Positions 18,631 to 28,799 of a stretch of 64,000 bases of DNA are shown here, one piece after another. This stretch comes from Parageobacillus sp. KH3-4. GTDB taxonomy: Bacteria > Bacillota > Bacilli > Bacillales > Anoxybacillaceae. Made by a program: the position numbers and the translations under genes. Position 1 is the first letter of the stretch; each line of letters opens with the position of its first letter. The DNA is taken from assembly GCF_022846435.1 (NCBI RefSeq), contig NZ_AP025627.1, positions 1,150,001-1,214,000 on the forward strand, in the 5' to 3' direction. The notes below the pieces were generated by a model. The model did not search any database and was not told where the DNA came from. It saw nothing but the letters and a program-made list of their open reading frames with translations.

Positions 18631-19614
18631 ATGCCAGTAATTTCTTATATTGATGCTGTGACGATGGCGATTCGCGAGGAAATGGAACGCGACCCGCGCG
18701 TCTTCATATTAGGAGAAGACGTTGGAAAAAAAGGCGGGGTATTTAAAGCGACGCAAGGATTGTATGAACAGTTCGGCGAAGAGCGCGTCATCGACACCCC
18801 GCTGTCGGAATCAGCGATCGTCGGCGTCGGAATCGGTGCGGCGATGTACGGATTGCGTCCGATTGTCGAAATTCAATTCGCTGATTTTATCATGCCTGCG
18901 GTCAACCAAATTATTTCGGAGGCGGCGCGCATTCGCTACCGCTCAAACAATGACTGGAACTGCCCGATCGTCATCCGCGCTCCTTACGGCGGCGGCATTC
19001 ACGGCGCATTATACCATTCGCAATCGGTGGAAGCGATTTTTGCGAACCAGCCAGGTTTAAAAATCGTCATGCCGTCGACGCCATATGATGTCAAAGGATT
19101 GTTAAAAGCAGCCATTCGCGACGAAGACCCGGTTCTTTTCTTTGAGCATAAACGCGCGTATCGCTTAATTAAAGGCGAAGTGCCGGAAGACGATTACGTA
19201 TTGCCGATCGGCAAAGCGGACGTTAAACGCGAAGGTGATGATATTACCGTGATTACGTACGGACTGTGCGTCCATTTCGCTCTCGAGGCGGCAGAACGCG
19301 TCGCGCAAGACGGCATCTCCGCGCACATTCTTGATTTGCGCACCGTGTATCCGCTGGATAAGGAAGCGATTATCGAAGCGGCAAGCAAAACAGGAAAAGT
19401 GCTGCTTATTACGGAAGATAACAAAGAAGGAAGCGTTATAAGCGAAGTGGCGGCGATTATTGCCGAACATTGCTTGTTTGATTTAGACGCGCCAATTATG
19501 CGCCTTGCCGGTCCGGATGTTCCGGCGATGCCATATGCGCCGACGATGGAAAAATTTTTTATGGTCAACCCGGATAAAGTGGAAAAAGCGATGCGCGAGC
19601 TAGCGGCATTTTAA
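18631..19614 (+). CDS. bkdAB: 2-oxoisovalerate dehydrogenase E1 beta
   Basis: 327-residue beta subunit that completes the E1 heterotetramer: transketolase-type pyrimidine domain (ISYIDAVTMAIREEMERDP, LGEDVGKKGGVF, ADFIMPAVNQI) and C-terminal transketolase domain (VITYGLCVHFALEAAE, LDLRTVYPLD). Strong AGGAGGAAG upstream of the ATG. The E2 gene follows after a 90-base gap that contains only a weak short hairpin. Confidence 0.95.
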   Translation: MPVISYIDAVTMAIREEMERDPRVFILGEDVGKKGGVFKATQGLYEQFGEERVIDTPLSESAIVGVGIGAAMYGLRPIVEIQFADFIMPAVNQIISEAARIRYRSNNDWNCPIVIRAPYGGGIHGALYHSQSVEAIFANQPGLKIVMPSTPYDVKGLLKAAIRDEDPVLFFEHKRAYRLIKGEVPEDDYVLPIGKADVKREGDDITVITYGLCVHFALEAAERVAQDGISAHILDLRTVYPLDKEAIIEAASKTGKVLLITEDNKEGSVISEVAAIIAEHCLFDLDAPIMRLAGPDVPAMPYAPTMEKFFMVNPDKVEKAMRELAAF

Positions 19615-19704
19615 GGAATGAACATCGAGGTGGTTATTTTCGTTTTGTCCAGCTACGCTATTTTTCAAACATAGCTTTTACCCGAGAGAATAGGAGGTTA
19701 TAAT

Positions 19705-20991
19705 GTGGCAATCGAACCAATTACGATGCCTCAGCTAGGTGAAAGCGTCACTGAAGGCACGATTAGCAAATGGCTTGTATCTGCCGGCGATAAAGTAAAC
19801 AAATACGACCCAATTGCCGAAGTGATGACGGATAAAGTGAACGCGGAAATTCCTTCATCATTTACAGGTGTGATCAAAGAAATTGTCGCCAGCGAAGGCG
19901 AAACGCTGCGAGTAGGAGCGGTCATTTGCACGATCGAAGTGGAAGCGTTGGATCAAGAAGCGCAAATAGAGGAAAAACAGGAAGAAGCGCGAAAAGAGGA
20001 GCAAGCTGCAGCGTCGGAGCCGAAAAAGCCGACAAAAGCGAAAGGGCGCTATTCTCCGGCGGTGTTGCGCCTGGCCCGAGAATATAGTATTGATCTCGCT
20101 CAAGTCCAAGGGACAGGATTGGGCGGACGGATTACGCGCAAAGATTTGTTAAAACTGATCGAATCCGGAAATATCCCGAAAGCGAGTGCTTCCCAGCCTG
20201 CGCCGCAGCCGACACTAGCGCAAGAAGCGAAAAAAGCGGAACAAGCGGCTGTTCTGAAACAGCCGGAGGCGTCAAGCGTTCCTGTTCATGCAGGAGATGT
20301 CGAAATTCCGGTCACACCGGTGCGCAGAGCGATCGCCGCAAACATGCTCCGCAGCAAGCATGAAGTGCCGCACGCTTGGATGATGGTCGAAGCTGATGTG
20401 ACGAATTTAGTGGCATACCGCGATGCGATAAAAGATGAGTTTAAAAAACGCGAAGGTTTCAATTTGACGTATTTTGCTTTTTTTGTCAAAGCGGTCGCAC
20501 AAGCGTTGAAAGAATTCCCGCAGCTTAACTCGATGTGGGCGGGCGATAAAATCGTGCAAAAAAAAGACATCAATATCTCGATCGCGGTCGCAGCGGACGA
20601 TGCGCTATTTGTGCCTGTCATTAAACATGCCGACGAAAAATCCATTAAAGGCATCGCTCGTGAAATCGCCGAGCTAGCGGCAAAAGCGCGCACCGGCAGG
20701 CTCCGTCCGGAAGATATGCAAGGCGGCACATTCACCGTCAACAACACCGGTTCGTTCGGCTCGGTGCAATCGATGGGCATCATCAATTATCCGCAAGCGG
20801 CGATTTTGCAAGTCGAATCGATCGTCAAACGCCCGGTTGTCAAAGACGGGATGATCGCCATCCGCGACATGGTCAACTTATGTTTATCGCTTGACCATCG
20901 CGTTTTGGACGGCCTTATTTGCGGCCGCTTCCTCGCGCGTGTGAAAGAAATTTTGGAAAACGTATCAAAAGACAATACGCCGATTTATTAA
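19705..20991 (+). CDS. bkdB: Branched-chain 2-oxoacid dehydrogenase E2 (dihydrolipoyl acyltransferase)
   Basis: 428-residue core of the complex. Lipoyl domain 3-78 with Lys44 in VMTDKVNAE, an Ala/Lys/Glu-rich linker (about 82-112), the E3-binding domain (about 113-150, YSPAVLRLAREYSIDLAQVQGTG), a second flexible linker, and the catalytic acyltransferase domain (about 200-428) with SLDHRVLDG. GTG at 19705 with TAGGAGG upstream. Last gene of the sigma-54 operon, ending in a strong terminator. Confidence 0.96.
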   Translation: MAIEPITMPQLGESVTEGTISKWLVSAGDKVNKYDPIAEVMTDKVNAEIPSSFTGVIKEIVASEGETLRVGAVICTIEVEALDQEAQIEEKQEEARKEEQAAASEPKKPTKAKGRYSPAVLRLAREYSIDLAQVQGTGLGGRITRKDLLKLIESGNIPKASASQPAPQPTLAQEAKKAEQAAVLKQPEASSVPVHAGDVEIPVTPVRRAIAANMLRSKHEVPHAWMMVEADVTNLVAYRDAIKDEFKKREGFNLTYFAFFVKAVAQALKEFPQLNSMWAGDKIVQKKDINISIAVAADDALFVPVIKHADEKSIKGIAREIAELAAKARTGRLRPEDMQGGTFTVNNTGSFGSVQSMGIINYPQAAILQVESIVKRPVVKDGMIAIRDMVNLCLSLDHRVLDGLICGRFLARVKEILENVSKDNTPIY

Positions 20992-20994
20992 TGG

Positions 20995-21033
20995 CACCTC
21001 CGCCGCCATTTTGCATGCGGCGGGGGTGTTTTG
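20995..21033 (+). terminator. Terminator of the bkd operon
   Basis: Twelve-base stem CACCTCCGCCGC / GCGGCGGGGGTG (one G-T pair) followed by TTTT. It separates the bkd operon from mutA. Confidence 0.85.
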
Positions 21034-21127
21034 CTGTGAATATCTTCCGCAAATCGATCGTTAATTCAGGAAAAACTGTTTTTCCCATTTTCCTTGCTGG
21101 ATTTAGAAACGGATTCTGTTTTCTTCA

Positions 21128-21157
21128 TTGCTAGAACTATGCAATATATACTACAAT
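21128..21157 (+). promoter_or_regulatory. Candidate sigma-A promoter of mutA-mutB-meaB
   Basis: TTGCTA at 21128-21133, 18-bp spacer, TACAAT at 21152-21157, in the intergenic stretch after the bkd terminator. Confidence 0.4.
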
Positions 21158-21194
21158 AAAAATAAAAATGTCATTAATATTTCTAAAAGTGCAA

Positions 21195-21210
21195 AAGAAA
21201 GCGGTTTCTT
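21195..21210. promoter_or_regulatory. Candidate CcpA cre site upstream of mutA
   Basis: AAGAAAGCGGTTTCTT is nearly palindromic and matches 14 of 16 cre positions. It lies downstream of the proposed promoter and 38 bases before the mutA start, a position suited to blocking elongation. Confidence 0.4.
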
Positions 21211-21247
21211 GTGGATGGGGGAAAGCGCTGAAAAGGGGGAGAACATA

Positions 21248-23293
21248 GTGAGTGATATTTCGACGATGAAAAATGTGACGTTTCCCATTCCAAGTTTCAC
21301 GGAGTGGGAACAGGCAGTCGAGAAGTCGTTAAAAGGAAAGCCATTCGAAAAATTGTATTCGACTACGTATGAAAATATCATCATTAAACCCATTTATACG
21401 CGCCGTGACATAGAGTCGCTTGCGCATGTCGAACAGTATCCGGGGTTTCCGGGCTATGTTCGCGGCACCAGACCAAACGGCTATATTCAAGAACCTTGGA
21501 AAGTAAGCCAAGAAATTTCCGCAACCAGTCCGCAAGAATGGAACGAGATCGTTAAGCATGACTTGGCAAAAGGACAAACAGAAATCCATATCGTTTTGGA
21601 TCGGTTAGGGTTTCCAGTGATATCGCTTGATGATATGGAAATCATGTTTTCGGATATTTCTTTGGATCAATATTCGCTTCGCGTCGACGCTGGGGCACAA
21701 TCGCTTTCCTTTTTTGCACTGTTTGCCGCTTATTTGCAAAAACGGCAAATGCCGTTTGCCGCAGTGCACGGAACGATTGGGATGGATCCTATCGGTACGC
21801 TAGCGGAAACAGGGCATCTCTCATTCTCGCTTGCGTCATTGTACGATGTGATGGCAGATGCGGTGCAATGGGCAAAAAATAATATGCCGCACGTAAAAAC
21901 GATCATCGTCCGCGGTGAGCCGTATCATAACGGCGGAGCGAACGCCATTCAAGAATTAGCCTTCGCGTTTTCGACAGCGGTCGAGTATATAAATGCATGT
22001 TTAGACAGAGGCTTGATGATCGATGATATCGCATCGCGAATCCAATTTTCATTCGCGATCGGTTCGAACTTTTTTATGGAGATCGCAAAGCTTCGTGCGG
22101 CGAGGCTTGTTTGGTCAAACATCGTGCAGGCGTTCGGAGGCAGTGAGCGAGCGCAAAAAATCGCGATGCATGCACGCACATCTTATTTTACGAAAACAAT
22201 TTACGATCCGTATGTCAACATGCTTCGCGCGACGGCAGAAGCATTTGCCGCGACGGTTGGCGGCGCCGACAGCCTTCACGTTTCCCCGTTTGACGAGGCG
22301 ATCGGACCAGCTGATGAATTTTCAAGAAGAATCGCCCGCAACACGCAGCTCATTTTGCTGGAAGAAGCACATATCGCTAATGTCATCGATCCGGCTGGCG
22401 GCTCATACTATGTGGAAATGTTGACAGCGAAAGTAGCGGAAGAATCATGGAGGCTGTTTCAGCAAATCGAAGGAAAAGGCGGCATCGTGAAAGCGCTTCA
22501 AGACGGGGTTGTGCAAGCGGAAGTAGAAAACGTTGCCAAGCAGCGGAGAGATAATGTGAAAAAGCGAAAAGAAAAAATTGTCGGAACGAACTTTTATGCC
22601 AACTTAGCGGAAACACCTATACAAAAAGCGAACGAAAGCGGCGAAAAACCTCTCTCACTTTTAAGAATCGATGAAGAAAACGTTGTCCAACTGCAAGAAG
22701 GATTCCGTGAAAAACGATGGATCGCAACAGCGGTTTTTATGGCGGCTCGCCGAGCAACCGCTCGGGAAATTGAAGCGGCGTTAAAAGGCGATGGAACATC
22801 GCTAAACGTCGAGCCGATTCCACAATGGAGACTTGCCGAACCGTTCGAACAGCTGCGCAAAGCTGCCGAAGCCCATTTAGAAAAATACGGTGCTCGGCCT
22901 ACCGTTCATCTTATCAATATCGGAAACATTCCAAACTATAAAGCGCGCGCTGATTTTATCACCGGCTTTTTTGAGGCTGGCGGCGTGGCTGTGTCTAAAA
23001 GCGAAGGATACCATACCGCAGAGGAAGCGGTGTCAGGAGCCCTTGAAGCAAACGGCACGCATTATATTATTTGCGGCTCAGATGAAAGCTACACGGACAT
23101 GGTTCCGGCCATCGCGAAAGCGTTAAAGCAAACGAATTCAAACGTAAAACTATACGTGGCTGGAAAGCAAGCACCAGATGTAGAACAATCTTTCGCGCAA
23201 GCTGGCGTGGATGGTTTTCTTCATATCGGTTCAAACTGTTATGAAACGATTGTGTCGTTTATGAAAGAAATGGGGGTGGCCCTTGATGAGTAG
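21248..23293 (+). CDS. mutA: Methylmalonyl-CoA mutase small subunit
   Basis: 681 residues. Together with MutB it isomerises methylmalonyl-CoA to succinyl-CoA. The TIM-barrel mutase domain is present ([25 protein letters not shown]), but the C-terminal B12-type domain lacks the cobalt-ligating DxHxxG, as expected for the non-catalytic subunit. GTG at 21248 is chosen because GGGGGAG lies 7 bases upstream; the frame is open for 40 more codons upstream without a site. Ends overlapping mutB by 8 bases. Confidence 0.92.
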   Translation: MSDISTMKNVTFPIPSFTEWEQAVEKSLKGKPFEKLYSTTYENIIIKPIYTRRDIESLAHVEQYPGFPGYVRGTRPNGYIQEPWKVSQEISATSPQEWNEIVKHDLAKGQTEIHIVLDRLGFPVISLDDMEIMFSDISLDQYSLRVDAGAQSLSFFALFAAYLQKRQMPFAAVHGTIGMDPIGTLAETGHLSFSLASLYDVMADAVQWAKNNMPHVKTIIVRGEPYHNGGANAIQELAFAFSTAVEYINACLDRGLMIDDIASRIQFSFAIGSNFFMEIAKLRAARLVWSNIVQAFGGSERAQKIAMHARTSYFTKTIYDPYVNMLRATAEAFAATVGGADSLHVSPFDEAIGPADEFSRRIARNTQLILLEEAHIANVIDPAGGSYYVEMLTAKVAEESWRLFQQIEGKGGIVKALQDGVVQAEVENVAKQRRDNVKKRKEKIVGTNFYANLAETPIQKANESGEKPLSLLRIDEENVVQLQEGFREKRWIATAVFMAARRATAREIEAALKGDGTSLNVEPIPQWRLAEPFEQLRKAAEAHLEKYGARPTVHLINIGNIPNYKARADFITGFFEAGGVAVSKSEGYHTAEEAVSGALEANGTHYIICGSDESYTDMVPAIAKALKQTNSNVKLYVAGKQAPDVEQSFAQAGVDGFLHIGSNCYETIVSFMKEMGVALDE

Positions 23294-25481
23294 AAAAGTC
23301 GATTTTACGAACGTCTCGTTGCGCATGACGGAGAAAATGGCGGATGAACAGCAATGGAAGCGGGCGATCGAAGAAAAAGTGCGCGCGTCGATCGATGACC
23401 TGTTGTTTCAAACGAATGAGCACATTGCCATTAAGCCGCTTTATACGAAAAAAGATATCGAAGGTTTTGACTTTCTCGATTATATGCCAGGAATCCCGCC
23501 GTATTTGCGCGGGCCGTATCCGTCGATGTATGTGAATCGGCCGTGGACGATCCGGCAATATGCGGGATTTTCGACAGCAGAAGAAAGCAATGCGTTTTAC
23601 CGCCGCAATTTGGCGATGGGGCAAAAAGGGCTGTCCGTCGCCTTTGACCTTGCGACCCACCGCGGCTATGACTCCGATCATCCGCGCGTCGTCGGCGACG
23701 TCGGCAAAGCGGGGGTAGCGATCGACTCGGTGTTAGATATGAAAATTTTGTTTGATGGCATTCCGCTTGACCAAATGTCGGTATCGATGACGATGAACGG
23801 CGCGGTGCTGCCGATTATGGCGTTTTACATCGTCACGGCGGAAGAGCAAGGTGTTACGCAAGACAAACTTTCCGGGACGATTCAAAACGATATTTTAAAA
23901 GAATATATGGTGCGCAACACCTATATTTACCCGCCGGAAACGTCGATGCGCATTATCGCGGATATTTTTGAGTATACGTCTAAATATATGCCGAAATTTA
24001 ACAGCATCAGCATTTCCGGCTACCATATGCAAGAAGCGGGGGCGCCGGCCGATATTGAATTGGCGTATACGCTCGCTGACGGATTGGAATATGTTCGCAC
24101 AGGATTGAAGGCGGGCATCGACATTGACTCATTCGCGCCGAGATTATCGTTTTTCTGGGCGATTGGCATGAACTATTTCATGGAAGTCGCGAAACTGCGC
24201 GCGGCACGCATCATGTGGGCGAAAATGATGAAAACATTCAACCCGAAAAATCCGAAATCGCTTGCATTGCGGACACATTCGCAAACATCGGGGTGGAGCT
24301 TGACCGAGCAGGACCCGTTTAACAATGTCGTGCGCACGCTGATCGAAGCGCACGCTGCTGCGCTCGGCCATACGCAGTCGCTCCATACGAACGCGCTCGA
24401 TGAAGCGATTGCGCTGCCGACCGATTTTTCAGCACGCATCGCCCGCAATACACAGCTGTATTTGCAAGATGAAACCGGCATCTGCAATGTCATCGACCCG
24501 TGGGCTGGCTCCTACTACGTCGAGACGTTAACGAACGAATTAATGAACCGCGCGTGGAAGCATATTGAAGAAATCGAGAGCCTTGGCGGCATGGCGAAAG
24601 CGATTGAAACGGGAATCCCGAAGATGCGCATTGAAGAAGCGGCGGCAAGACGCCAAGCGAGAATCGATTCCGGCGCGGAAACGATTATCGGCGTCAATAA
24701 ATACCGTCCGGAAAAAGAAGAACCGATCGAAATTTTAGAAGTCGACAATACAGCGGTGCGGATGCGCCAGATTGAAAGATTAAAACAGCTGCGCGCCTCG
24801 CGCGATGAGCAAAAGGTTCAAGAAGCGCTTGACGCGATTACGAGAGCGACGGAAACGGGAGAAGGAAACTTGCTTGAATTGGCCGTGCAGGCGGCACGCG
24901 CCCGCGCGACATTAGGGGAAATTTCTTACGCGATTGAAAAAGTGGCGAAGCGCCATAAAGCGGTAATCCGCTCGATTATCGGCGTGTACAGTTCCGAATT
25001 CCAAAACGAAGAGCAATTTAAGCGCGTCAAAAAAATGACCGATGAATTTTATGAATTGGAAGGGCGCCGCCCTCGGATTATGATCGCAAAAATGGGTCAG
25101 GACGGCCATGACCGCGGGGCGAAAGTGATCGCGACGGCGTTTGCCGATTTAGGCTTTGACGTTGACATCGGCCCGCTGTTCCAAACGCCGGAAGAAACGG
25201 CACGCCAGGCGGTTGAAAACGACGTCCATGTCGTCGGGATCAGCTCGCTCGCCGGCGGGCATAAGACGTTGCTGCCGCAGTTGGTGGAAGAACTGCGCAA
25301 GCTTGGCCGCGAAGATATTATCGTTGTCGTCGGAGGAGTCATTCCGCCGCAAGATTATGAGTTTCTATATCGACACGGCGCATCTGCCATTTTCGGGCCG
25401 GGAACAGTGATTCCAGCTGCTGCCGAAAAAGTGCTTGAAGAAATTTATAAACGTCTCGGTTACGAGGAAGTGAGCCAATGA
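23286..25481 (+). CDS. mutB: Methylmalonyl-CoA mutase large (catalytic) subunit
   Basis: 731-residue adenosylcobalamin enzyme. Barrel domain with [20 protein letters not shown] and [13 protein letters not shown] (substrate binding), then a C-terminal B12 domain with DGHDRG, where His608 is the lower cobalt ligand, and [18 protein letters not shown] at 23286 has GGGGGTGG 8 bases upstream, inside the end of mutA; TTG at 23283 is a weaker option. B. subtilis 168 lacks this gene pair at the bkd locus. Confidence 0.97.
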   Translation: MSRKVDFTNVSLRMTEKMADEQQWKRAIEEKVRASIDDLLFQTNEHIAIKPLYTKKDIEGFDFLDYMPGIPPYLRGPYPSMYVNRPWTIRQYAGFSTAEESNAFYRRNLAMGQKGLSVAFDLATHRGYDSDHPRVVGDVGKAGVAIDSVLDMKILFDGIPLDQMSVSMTMNGAVLPIMAFYIVTAEEQGVTQDKLSGTIQNDILKEYMVRNTYIYPPETSMRIIADIFEYTSKYMPKFNSISISGYHMQEAGAPADIELAYTLADGLEYVRTGLKAGIDIDSFAPRLSFFWAIGMNYFMEVAKLRAARIMWAKMMKTFNPKNPKSLALRTHSQTSGWSLTEQDPFNNVVRTLIEAHAAALGHTQSLHTNALDEAIALPTDFSARIARNTQLYLQDETGICNVIDPWAGSYYVETLTNELMNRAWKHIEEIESLGGMAKAIETGIPKMRIEEAAARRQARIDSGAETIIGVNKYRPEKEEPIEILEVDNTAVRMRQIERLKQLRASRDEQKVQEALDAITRATETGEGNLLELAVQAARARATLGEISYAIEKVAKRHKAVIRSIIGVYSSEFQNEEQFKRVKKMTDEFYELEGRRPRIMIAKMGQDGHDRGAKVIATAFADLGFDVDIGPLFQTPEETARQAVENDVHVVGISSLAGGHKTLLPQLVEELRKLGREDIIVVVGGVIPPQDYEFLYRHGASAIFGPGTVIPAAAEKVLEEIYKRLGYEEVSQ

Positions 25482-26581
25482 ACGACGAACGAACGCATCG
25501 CCCCGAATGGGTGGAAAAAGAGAAGGAACATGAGTTCGCTACCGCTTATGTGAAAGCTGCCGCATCCGCTTCGCCAAAACGCTGGGTGAAGCGGAAAGAG
25601 CGGTCGGTAAAAGAATATGTCGAAGGTGTGTTAAACAATGACCGCACGATTTTGGCGCAGGCAATTACGCTTGTTGAAAGCAATGCGGCAAAGCATATGG
25701 ACATCGCCCAGCAAGTGTTAAACGAGCTGCTTCCGCATGTCGGAAAGTCGGTCCGCATCGGCATCACCGGTGTGCCGGGAGCAGGGAAGAGCACGTTTAT
25801 TGAGGCGTTTGGCACGTTTTTATGCGAACGGGGGCACCGCGTCGCCGTCTTAGCCGTCGACCCAAGCAGCTCGTTAACGGGCGGCAGCATTCTCGGGGAT
25901 AAAACGCGGATGGAAACGCTGGCGCGCCATCCGCGCGCCTTCATCCGGCCATCGCCATCAGGGGGAACGCTCGGCGGTGTGCATCGGAAAACGCGCGAGA
26001 CGATAATGCTTTGTGAAGCGGCGGGATATGACATTATTTTGGTGGAAACGGTCGGCGTCGGGCAAAGCGAGTTTGTCGTGCGCGGCATGGTCGATTTCTT
26101 TTTAATGCTGGTGCTGACCGGAGCAGGTGACGAATTGCAAGGAATGAAACGCGGAATTATGGAATTGGCCGATGCGATCGTGATTAACAAAGCGGACGGC
26201 GACAATAAGCAGAAAGCATTGGCCGCGCAAAAAGAATACAACCAATTTCTTCATTATTTGCGGCCGGCGACACCGGGATGGAGGACAAAAGCGTATACGT
26301 GTTCGGCGCTTTTGGGAGAAGGAATCGAAGAAATTTGGCACGTGATTGAGAAGTTTGTGAAAGCGACAAAACGGTCCGGCGTGTTTGCCATGCGCCGGCG
26401 CCACCAGCAAAAAGATTGGATTTACTCGATGATTAAAGATTATTTAGAAGCGAGCTTCTTTTCCCACCCTGTGGTGAAAGAAAAGCTGCCGATCATTGAA
26501 AATAACGTCATTTCCGGAACGCAGTCGGTCACTTCAGCAGTTCGAGAGCTTATTAAAGTGTATGAGAGTAGGGAAACGTAA
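25478..26581 (+). CDS. meaB: Methylmalonyl-CoA mutase GTPase chaperone MeaB
   Basis: 367-residue G3E-family GTPase (older name ArgK) that gates adenosylcobalamin loading and protects the mutase from inactivation. Walker [16 protein letters not shown] (about residues 95-110), switch region [31 protein letters not shown] and the guanine-binding NKAD. Its ATG overlaps the mutB stop (ATGA), so the three genes form one translationally coupled unit. Confidence 0.95.
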   Translation: MNDERTHRPEWVEKEKEHEFATAYVKAAASASPKRWVKRKERSVKEYVEGVLNNDRTILAQAITLVESNAAKHMDIAQQVLNELLPHVGKSVRIGITGVPGAGKSTFIEAFGTFLCERGHRVAVLAVDPSSSLTGGSILGDKTRMETLARHPRAFIRPSPSGGTLGGVHRKTRETIMLCEAAGYDIILVETVGVGQSEFVVRGMVDFFLMLVLTGAGDELQGMKRGIMELADAIVINKADGDNKQKALAAQKEYNQFLHYLRPATPGWRTKAYTCSALLGEGIEEIWHVIEKFVKATKRSGVFAMRRRHQQKDWIYSMIKDYLEASFFSHPVVKEKLPIIENNVISGTQSVTSAVRELIKVYESRET

Positions 26582-26618
26582 AAAAATGTGATACGATATA
26601 AAAGAGGAGGTGTATGCG

Positions 26619-27050
26619 ATGTTCCAATTTCCGCTTTACAATGATATTGTTGAGCAATCGCGCCGCGAAATCGTGGAAGCCGGTTTTGAAGAGTTGCGCA
26701 CTCCCGAAGAAGTCGACGCCGCATTCAAGCGTCCAGGCACAACGCTTGTGATGATCAATTCGGTATGCGGCTGCGCCGGCGGCATCGCCCGTCCTGCGGC
26801 GGCGCATGCGATTCATTATGACAAACGCCCGGACCATCTTGTGACCGTATTTGCCGGGCAAGATAAAGAGGCGACAGCAAGAGCGCGCGAATATTTTGAA
26901 GGGCAGCCGCCTTCTTCGCCATCATTCGCGCTTTTAAAAGACGGCAAGCTTTGCACGATGATTCATCGCCACGAAATCGAAGGGCATGAACCGATCGAAG
27001 TCGTGCAAAAGCTGCAGGCAGCGTTTGACCAATATTGCGATGAAGTATAA
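26619..27050 (+). CDS. yqiW: Bacilliredoxin (BrxA/BrxB family, YqiW)
   Basis: 143-residue DUF1094 thioredoxin-like protein. The active site is CGC in [17 protein letters not shown] (about residues 53-55); the family removes bacillithiol from S-bacillithiolated proteins after oxidative stress. ATG at 26619 has AGGAGG about 8 bases upstream; the GTG at 26610 overlaps that site and is rejected. It follows meaB by 37 bases and ends in its own terminator. B. subtilis has yqiW at the matching place. Confidence 0.9.
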   Translation: MFQFPLYNDIVEQSRREIVEAGFEELRTPEEVDAAFKRPGTTLVMINSVCGCAGGIARPAAAHAIHYDKRPDHLVTVFAGQDKEATARAREYFEGQPPSSPSFALLKDGKLCTMIHRHEIEGHEPIEVVQKLQAAFDQYCDEV

Positions 27051-27080
27051 CGGAGCTATATTTTCAGCTCCGTTATTTAT
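27049..27080 (+). terminator. Terminator after yqiW
   Basis: Nine-base stem AACGGAGCT / AGCTCCGTT (27049-27057 with 27066-27074) with T-rich tail; the stop codon touches the left arm. Confidence 0.75.
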
Positions 27081-27133
27081 TTGTTTGTTGTTATTTTTAA
27101 AAAATAAAAATGATTTATTTATAATAAAATGGA

Positions 27134-27163
27134 TTGCGTGATGATTGGGATATGTGTTAATAT
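27134..27163 (+). promoter_or_regulatory. Candidate sigma-A promoter of artPQM
   Basis: TTGCGT at 27134-27139, 18-bp spacer, TAATAT at 27158-27163 in a very AT-rich leader. A candidate AhrC site follows directly. Confidence 0.4.
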
Positions 27164-27172
27164 ACAAAACAT

Positions 27173-27187
27173 AGAATATATATTCAA
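27173..27187. promoter_or_regulatory. Candidate AhrC (ARG) box in front of artP
   Basis: AGAATATATATTCAA contains GAAT-N4-ATTC, the core of the ARG box TGAAT-N4-ATTCA with one mismatch. It lies just downstream of the proposed -10, where binding of arginine-AhrC would block transcription. Confidence 0.45.
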
Positions 27188-27281
27188 AAGCGAATTGCAT
27201 CTTGCTAATCTTTAACAATTATTTCATAATATTATAAAAATTATTTAATTTTTTAAATACATAGAGAAGGAGAGACATTGT

Positions 27282-28064
27282 ATGAAAAAGCTAGTATCGT
27301 TATTTGTTTCTAGCATTCTACTCATTGGCCTGCTTTCCGCCTGTGGAGCAGGGGGCGAAGAAAAGAACGGGAGCGGGGCGCAAAAAAAAGTGCTAAAAAT
27401 GGGAACTTCCGCCGATTATGCGCCATTTGAGTATATCGACACCGCTAAAGGCAATGAAATTATCGGATTTGACGTTGATTTGGCGAAGATGATTACGAAG
27501 GAACTGGGATACGAATTTGAAATTGTCGATATGGACTTTACTGGGTTGATTCCGGCATTGCAGTCGGGAAAAGTCGATTTTGTGTTGGCGGGAATGACAC
27601 CGACGAAAGATCGCAAGAAAAACGTTGATTTCTCGGATGTGTATTATGTATCACGGAACATGATTGTTTCCAAAAAAGGAAGCGGCATTAAAAAGGTTGA
27701 AGACTTAAAAGGAAAAACGGTCGGCGTCCAAACTGGTTCGATTCAGGAAGGGGAAGCGAAAAAAATTGCAAAGACGGTTGATATGAAAATAGAAAGCCGC
27801 AACCACATTCCAGAATTAATTCAAGAGATTCAAGCAGGGCGCTTTGATGCGGCAATTATTGAAGATACGGTTGCAAAAGGGTATTTGCAAACGAGCAACG
27901 GCAAACTAGAAGGGTACACGATTCCGACAAATGAACAAGAAGCAGGCTCTGCCATTGCCTTCCCGAAAGGCAGCAAGCTTCGCGATGAGTTTAACAAAGT
28001 GTTGCGAGAAAAAATCAAAAACGGCGAAGTGGATAAGCTGATTAAAAAATGGTTTGACCAATAA
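27282..28064 (+). CDS. artP: Arginine/basic amino-acid ABC transporter, substrate-binding lipoprotein
   Basis: 260-residue family-3 solute-binding protein. The lipoprotein signal ends at the lipobox LLSAC, Cys21. Mature domain motifs: GTSADYAPFEYID, IIGFDVDLAKMITKELGY, DFVLAGMTPTKDRKK, GKTVGVQTGS and IPTNEQEAGSAIAFPKGS. Very similar to B. subtilis ArtP (YqiX) and to the Geobacillus ArtJ that binds arginine, lysine and histidine. AGAAGGAGAG precedes the ATG. A hairpin follows before the permease gene. Confidence 0.92.
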   Translation: MKKLVSLFVSSILLIGLLSACGAGGEEKNGSGAQKKVLKMGTSADYAPFEYIDTAKGNEIIGFDVDLAKMITKELGYEFEIVDMDFTGLIPALQSGKVDFVLAGMTPTKDRKKNVDFSDVYYVSRNMIVSKKGSGIKKVEDLKGKTVGVQTGSIQEGEAKKIAKTVDMKIESRNHIPELIQEIQAGRFDAAIIEDTVAKGYLQTSNGKLEGYTIPTNEQEAGSAIAFPKGSKLRDEFNKVLREKIKNGEVDKLIKKWFDQ

Positions 28065-28072
28065 TCACCATG

Positions 28073-28108
28073 CGTTCAAAAAGGAAATCTTCCCTTTTTG
28101 AACGTTTT
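28073..28108 (+). terminator. Strong hairpin between artP and artQ (probable partial terminator)
   Basis: Twelve-base perfect stem CGTTCAAAAAGG / CCTTTTTGAACG followed by TTTTC, 32 bases before artQ. Because artQM have no promoter that I can see, it probably lets only part of transcription through, giving more binding protein than membrane components. Confidence 0.75.
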
Positions 28109-28139
28109 CACTATGTTGCAAGGAAGGATGAGTGCGCGC

Positions 28140-28799
28140 GTGAATTTAGATTTTTCACAGATCATTCCATCGATACCATTCATATTAGAAGGAGTTATTG
28201 TCACATTAAAAATTGTCATTTTCGCGGTATTGCTTGGATTTGCGCTTGGCGTTGTGCTGGCGTTAATGAAAATTGGCAGAATCAAAGTGTTGGCGTGGAT
28301 TGCTGACGCGTATACCTCCGTATTTCGCGGCACGCCGCTTGTGCTGCAGCTTGTCCTTATTTATTTTGGCATTCCGCAGCTTACTGGAGTGGATATCGGG
28401 CCGTTTCCTTCAGCGGTCATCGCATTCGGGTTAAACTCTGCCGCTTATGTTTCGGAAATTATCCGCGCCGGCATTTTGGCTGTCGATAAAGGGCAGCGGG
28501 AAGCGGCGCTGGCGCTCGGCATTCCATATAAGCTAATGATGCGGGATATTATTTTGCCGCAAGCGTTGAAAAATATTTTGCCGGCGCTGATGAACGAATT
28601 TATTACATTGACGAAAGAATCTGCCGTCGTTACGGTCATTGGAGCGATGGATGTCATGCGGCGCGCGTATATCGTCGGCGGACAAGTGTATCGGTATATT
28701 GAGCCGCTGTTGATCGCCGGGCTTATTTATTACGTTTTAGTCATGCTTCTTACGCTGCTTGGCAAAGCGTTGGAAGGGAGATTGAGAAAAAGTGATTAA
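28140..28799 (+). CDS. artQ: Arginine ABC transporter permease
   Basis: 219-residue membrane component with about five transmembrane helices and the binding-protein-dependent permease loop [25 protein letters not shown] at 28140 gives [18 protein letters not shown], the same beginning and length as B. subtilis YqiY; AAGGAAGGA lies 12 bases upstream. Earlier in-frame starts (ATG 28113, ATG 28128) are possible but overlap the hairpin or the ribosome site. Confidence 0.9.
   Translation: MNLDFSQIIPSIPFILEGVIVTLKIVIFAVLLGFALGVVLALMKIGRIKVLAWIADAYTSVFRGTPLVLQLVLIYFGIPQLTGVDIGPFPSAVIAFGLNSAAYVSEIIRAGILAVDKGQREAALALGIPYKLMMRDIILPQALKNILPALMNEFITLTKESAVVTVIGAMDVMRRAYIVGGQVYRYIEPLLIAGLIYYVLVMLLTLLGKALEGRLRKSD

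Noticed and set aside
21215-21236. Second cre-like sequence (GAAAGCGCTGAAAA) near the mutA ribosome site
   Set aside because: Only about 12 of 16 positions fit, clearly weaker than the site at 21195-21210.
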